NCBI GenBank assembly: GCA_965262505.1
Contig: CBDHFM010000030.1
Location: 3,782,001-3,846,000, forward strand
DNA: 64,000 nt
Origin: JACPPO01 sp965262505
Lineage (GTDB): Bacteria > Acidobacteriota > Vicinamibacteria > Vicinamibacterales > UBA2999
Direction of reading: 5' to 3'
Both the position numbers and the translations under genes were made by a program. Of the stretch, positions 61,623-64,000 are shown piece by piece (within the stretch, counting starts at the first letter, position 1; the number at the start of each line of letters is the position of its first letter). The notes under the pieces are model-generated. The model was not told where the DNA came from and did no database searches. It saw nothing but the letters and a program-made list of their open reading frames with translations.

Positions 61623-64000
61623 ATGCCCACAGTTCAGTTCACACTCAACGGAACAGCCACGCAAGCCTCGTACGAACCCGGCATGCACCTGCTCGAGGTG
61701 CTGCGCGAGGAGTGCGGCGTTGTCAGCGCCAAGAACGGATGCGCTCCCGAGGGGGCCTGCGGCTGCTGCCTCGTAAAGATCGACGGCCGGCCGGCGCTGT
61801 CGTGCCTGCGGAAGCCGGAACAGATGGAGGGGCACGACATTGTCACGCTCGAAGGCGTGCCGGAAGAGACGCGCCGCATCATCGGGGAAGCGTTCGTCCT
61901 CGAAGGCGGGGTGCAGTGCGGTTTCTGTATTCCAGGGATCGTCGTTCGGGCTGCCTCTCTGATCGAGCATGGTAAAAGCGGCGATCGCGGTGCGATCGCC
62001 AAGGCGCTCGACGGCCATCTGTGCCGCTGCACCGGCTACGGACGCATCATCGATGCGATTCAAACGGCCGGGGAGGCGACCGGCAGCGGCGGGCGCCTGC
62101 CGGATGAGCCGCGCCGCCACCTGTTCTTCGGTGAAGAGTTCGGCTTGAGCCGCGACCCGGCCTTTGCCAAGAGCGACCGGTCGGAGAGCGGTGTTGGTTA
62201 TTCAGTCGCGCGGCAGGGCGGGCTGGAGCAGACGCTGGGCGACAAGCCGTTCGTCGATGACATGCGCGTGCCGGGGATGCTGCATGGCGCGATGGTGCTC
62301 ACCGAGCACCCGCGCGCCAGGGTGTTGAAGATTCACACAGACGCGGCGAGGGCGATGCCGGGGGTCGTGCGGGTGCTCACCGCGGCGGACGTGCCTGGAT
62401 CCCGCGGCACCGGCCTCAACAGCCCCGACCTACCCGTGTTCGTCGCCGAAGGGGAAGTGACCTGCTGCGTCGCCGACTTTCTTGCCATGGTGGTCGCCGA
62501 TACCCAGTTTCAGGCGCGGCAGGCCGCAGCCGGTGTGCGGGTGGAGTACGAGGTCCTCGAGCCGGTGACCGACCCCGTCGAGGCGCTGAAACCAGGCGCG
62601 CCGGAGGTGCACTCGGCTGACACCTTTCACCCCGCTCCGAATCTGCTTCAGCCCGTCACCGCCTTCGCGCGCGGTGATGTGGATGCCGCGCTCGGGGCCG
62701 CGGCCCATGTCATCGAGGAGACATTCGCCACGAGCGCCGTCGAGCCAGCGTTTCTCGAGCCGGAAGCGTGCCTTGCCATTCCGCAGGGCGGAGGAGCCGG
62801 CCAGCGAATCAAGGTCCATGCCGAGAGCCAGGGGTCGATTTACGACCAGCAGCAGATTGCCAGGGTGTTGAACCTCGAGCCGAACGACGTCGAGATCGCG
62901 CTGGCGGCCAGCGGCGGCGCGTTTGGCGCGAAGGAGGAACTGTCGATCCAGGCGCAGACCGCCGTCGCGGCGCACCTGCTGGGCCGGCCGGTCAAGACCG
63001 TGCTCACGCGCGAGCAGTCCACGCAGCACCACGTCAAGCGCCATCCGATGACGATCACGCTTACCGTCGGCGCCGACGCGGAGGGGCGCCTGCTGGCCGT
63101 GCGGTCGCGCATTCTGGCCGATGCCGGCGGCTACCACACGACGAGCGCCAAGTGCGCGCTGCGTGCCGCGTGTCACGCCTGCGGTCCGTACCGCGTGCCG
63201 AACGTCGACGTCGAGTCCAAGGCCGTGCACACCAACAACCCCAGCAGCGGCGCGATGCGCGGCTTCGGCAGCAACCAGGCCCAGTTCGCCATGGAAGGCG
63301 TGATGGACATCCTGTCGGAGAAGGTGGGCGTGGATGGCTGGGATATCCGCATGCGGAACGTGCTCAATCCGGGCGACGCCTTCGCCACCGGCCAGGTCAT
63401 GCGCGAGAGCGTCCGGGGGATGACGGCGTCGCTCGAGGCCGTGAAGGACGTCTACAAGAAGGCGAAATACAAGGGCATCGGTTGCGCGATCAAGAGCACC
63501 GGGCTTGGCAACGGGACCACCGAAGGCGGCTACATCACCATTCGCGTCGTGGAGGGACCGAGGCTGGAGATTCTCAACGGCTATACCGAGATGGGCCAGG
63601 GGATCTTCACGGCGACGCTGCAGGCCGTCTGCGAGGAGACGGGCCTCCCCGCCGACATCATGCAGGTGATCTGGGACAAGAATCTCGGCAACAAGTGCGG
63701 GGAGACCTGGGCCTCGTGCGGCACGACTTTGAGCTGCGCGGCGGCGAAGGCGGCGGCGCAGAAGTTGGCGGCGGACCTCGAGGAGCAGCCGCTCGAGCAG
63801 CTCGTCGGCCGCGAATACGACGGAGAGTACGTCCTGAGCTTCACGACCCGTCCCGGCACACCGGAATGGGTGCTGAACAAGAACACGCATCTCACCTTCA
63901 GCTACTCCACGCAGGTCGTCATCCTCGACGAGCAGGGGCTGATCACCCACGTCGTGGCGGCCCACGATGTCGGGCGGGCGATCAACCCGAGGCTCTGTGC
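61623..64000 (+). CDS. Fused [2Fe-2S]-molybdopterin hydroxylase (xanthine dehydrogenase family), 3'-partial
   Basis: The frame opens at ATG 61623 and is still open at the window edge after 792 codons. Residues 1-155 form the two [2Fe-2S] domains: NGCAPEGACGCC with a further Cys (CLRKPE), then QCGFCIPG and HLCRCTGYGR. From about residue 200 the molybdopterin domain follows (KPFVDDMRVPGMLHGAMVLT, EPAFLEPEACLA, SSGAMRGFGSNQAQFAMEG, YTEMGQGIFTATLQAV). A one-chain fusion of the iron-sulfur and Mo parts, without an FAD domain, is like the selenium-dependent xanthine dehydrogenase family and some aldehyde oxidoreductases. The catalytic Glu would lie beyond the window. No ribosome-binding site is obvious. 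Confidence 0.8.
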   Translation, partial: MPTVQFTLNGTATQASYEPGMHLLEVLREECGVVSAKNGCAPEGACGCCLVKIDGRPALSCLRKPEQMEGHDIVTLEGVPEETRRIIGEAFVLEGGVQCGFCIPGIVVRAASLIEHGKSGDRGAIAKALDGHLCRCTGYGRIIDAIQTAGEATGSGGRLPDEPRRHLFFGEEFGLSRDPAFAKSDRSESGVGYSVARQGGLEQTLGDKPFVDDMRVPGMLHGAMVLTEHPRARVLKIHTDAARAMPGVVRVLTAADVPGSRGTGLNSPDLPVFVAEGEVTCCVADFLAMVVADTQFQARQAAAGVRVEYEVLEPVTDPVEALKPGAPEVHSADTFHPAPNLLQPVTAFARGDVDAALGAAAHVIEETFATSAVEPAFLEPEACLAIPQGGGAGQRIKVHAESQGSIYDQQQIARVLNLEPNDVEIALAASGGAFGAKEELSIQAQTAVAAHLLGRPVKTVLTREQSTQHHVKRHPMTITLTVGADAEGRLLAVRSRILADAGGYHTTSAKCALRAACHACGPYRVPNVDVESKAVHTNNPSSGAMRGFGSNQAQFAMEGVMDILSEKVGVDGWDIRMRNVLNPGDAFATGQVMRESVRGMTASLEAVKDVYKKAKYKGIGCAIKSTGLGNGTTEGGYITIRVVEGPRLEILNGYTEMGQGIFTATLQAVCEETGLPADIMQVIWDKNLGNKCGETWASCGTTLSCAAAKAAAQKLAADLEEQPLEQLVGREYDGEYVLSFTTRPGTPEWVLNKNTHLTFSYSTQVVILDEQGLITHVVAAHDVGRAINPRLC

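Noticed and set aside
62430..63965. 511-codon minus-strand frame at the right end
   Set aside because: It is antisense to the molybdopterin hydroxylase frame, which has clear iron-sulfur and Mo motifs and runs unbroken to the edge.

Overview
The window is high-GC DNA that reads as a member of the Acidobacteriota, most likely the Vicinamibacteria (subdivision 6) or close relatives. The evidence is a VWFA-related protein of the acidobacterial type, three Oar-like TonB-dependent receptors with a carboxypeptidase-regulatory-like N-terminal domain, DUF6152 proteins, and c-type cytochromes of the reaction-centre-cytochrome (CytoC_RC) type. No tRNA, rRNA or CRISPR array was seen. The assignment rests on gene content only.

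Left part (2-31616). A CcdA/MauF-like membrane protein, a secreted beta-propeller and an alginate-export-type porin are followed by a dense run of secreted-protein genes (3648-29642). These are mostly paralogues of five families. DUF6152 has five copies. A superfamily built around the motif MDGR(P/E)HP has ten members in three subfamilies, called A, B and C here. A two-haem CytoC_RC cytochrome fused to a LolA-like domain has three copies. A metallo-beta-lactamase-fold protein with degraded metal sites has two copies. The run also holds a PEBP protein, a dihaem cytochrome, two membrane proteins plus a 30-residue membrane peptide, a TonB-dependent receptor and a TIG-like lipoprotein. It ends at a PQQ-type propeller protein with its own haem c. 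Nearly all products carry signal peptides, so this looks like an extracytoplasmic redox and binding system. All five DUF6152 proteins appear to be cleaved directly in front of His-His and to keep an Asn-Pro-His motif, which suggests a copper-binding histidine-brace-like site.

Middle part (31785-56095). This is an insertion-sequence-rich zone. An integrase-type element is split by an IS256 element with an 8-bp target duplication. An IS630-type element sits just upstream of an octahaem cytochrome. An IS1380-type element interrupts the signal peptide of a TonB receptor. ISAzo13-type and IS701-type elements flank a small helix-turn-helix/nucleotidyltransferase-like gene pair that has an operator-like palindrome in its promoter. 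Functional cargo includes an intact TonB receptor, a haem c-copper monooxygenase-like-TPR fusion, the octahaem cytochrome, a TRAP solute-binding protein and a LolA-MBL fusion. A palindromic repeat family occurs three times, and one copy lies beside a duplicated 136-bp fragment of a downstream lipoprotein gene.

Right part (56179-64000). Ordinary chromosomal genes follow: an NHL-repeat lipoprotein, the VWFA-related protein, a DUF1330 protein, a DRE-TIM metallolyase (isopropylmalate/homocitrate synthase superfamily) and the start of a fused [2Fe-2S]-molybdopterin hydroxylase that runs off the window.
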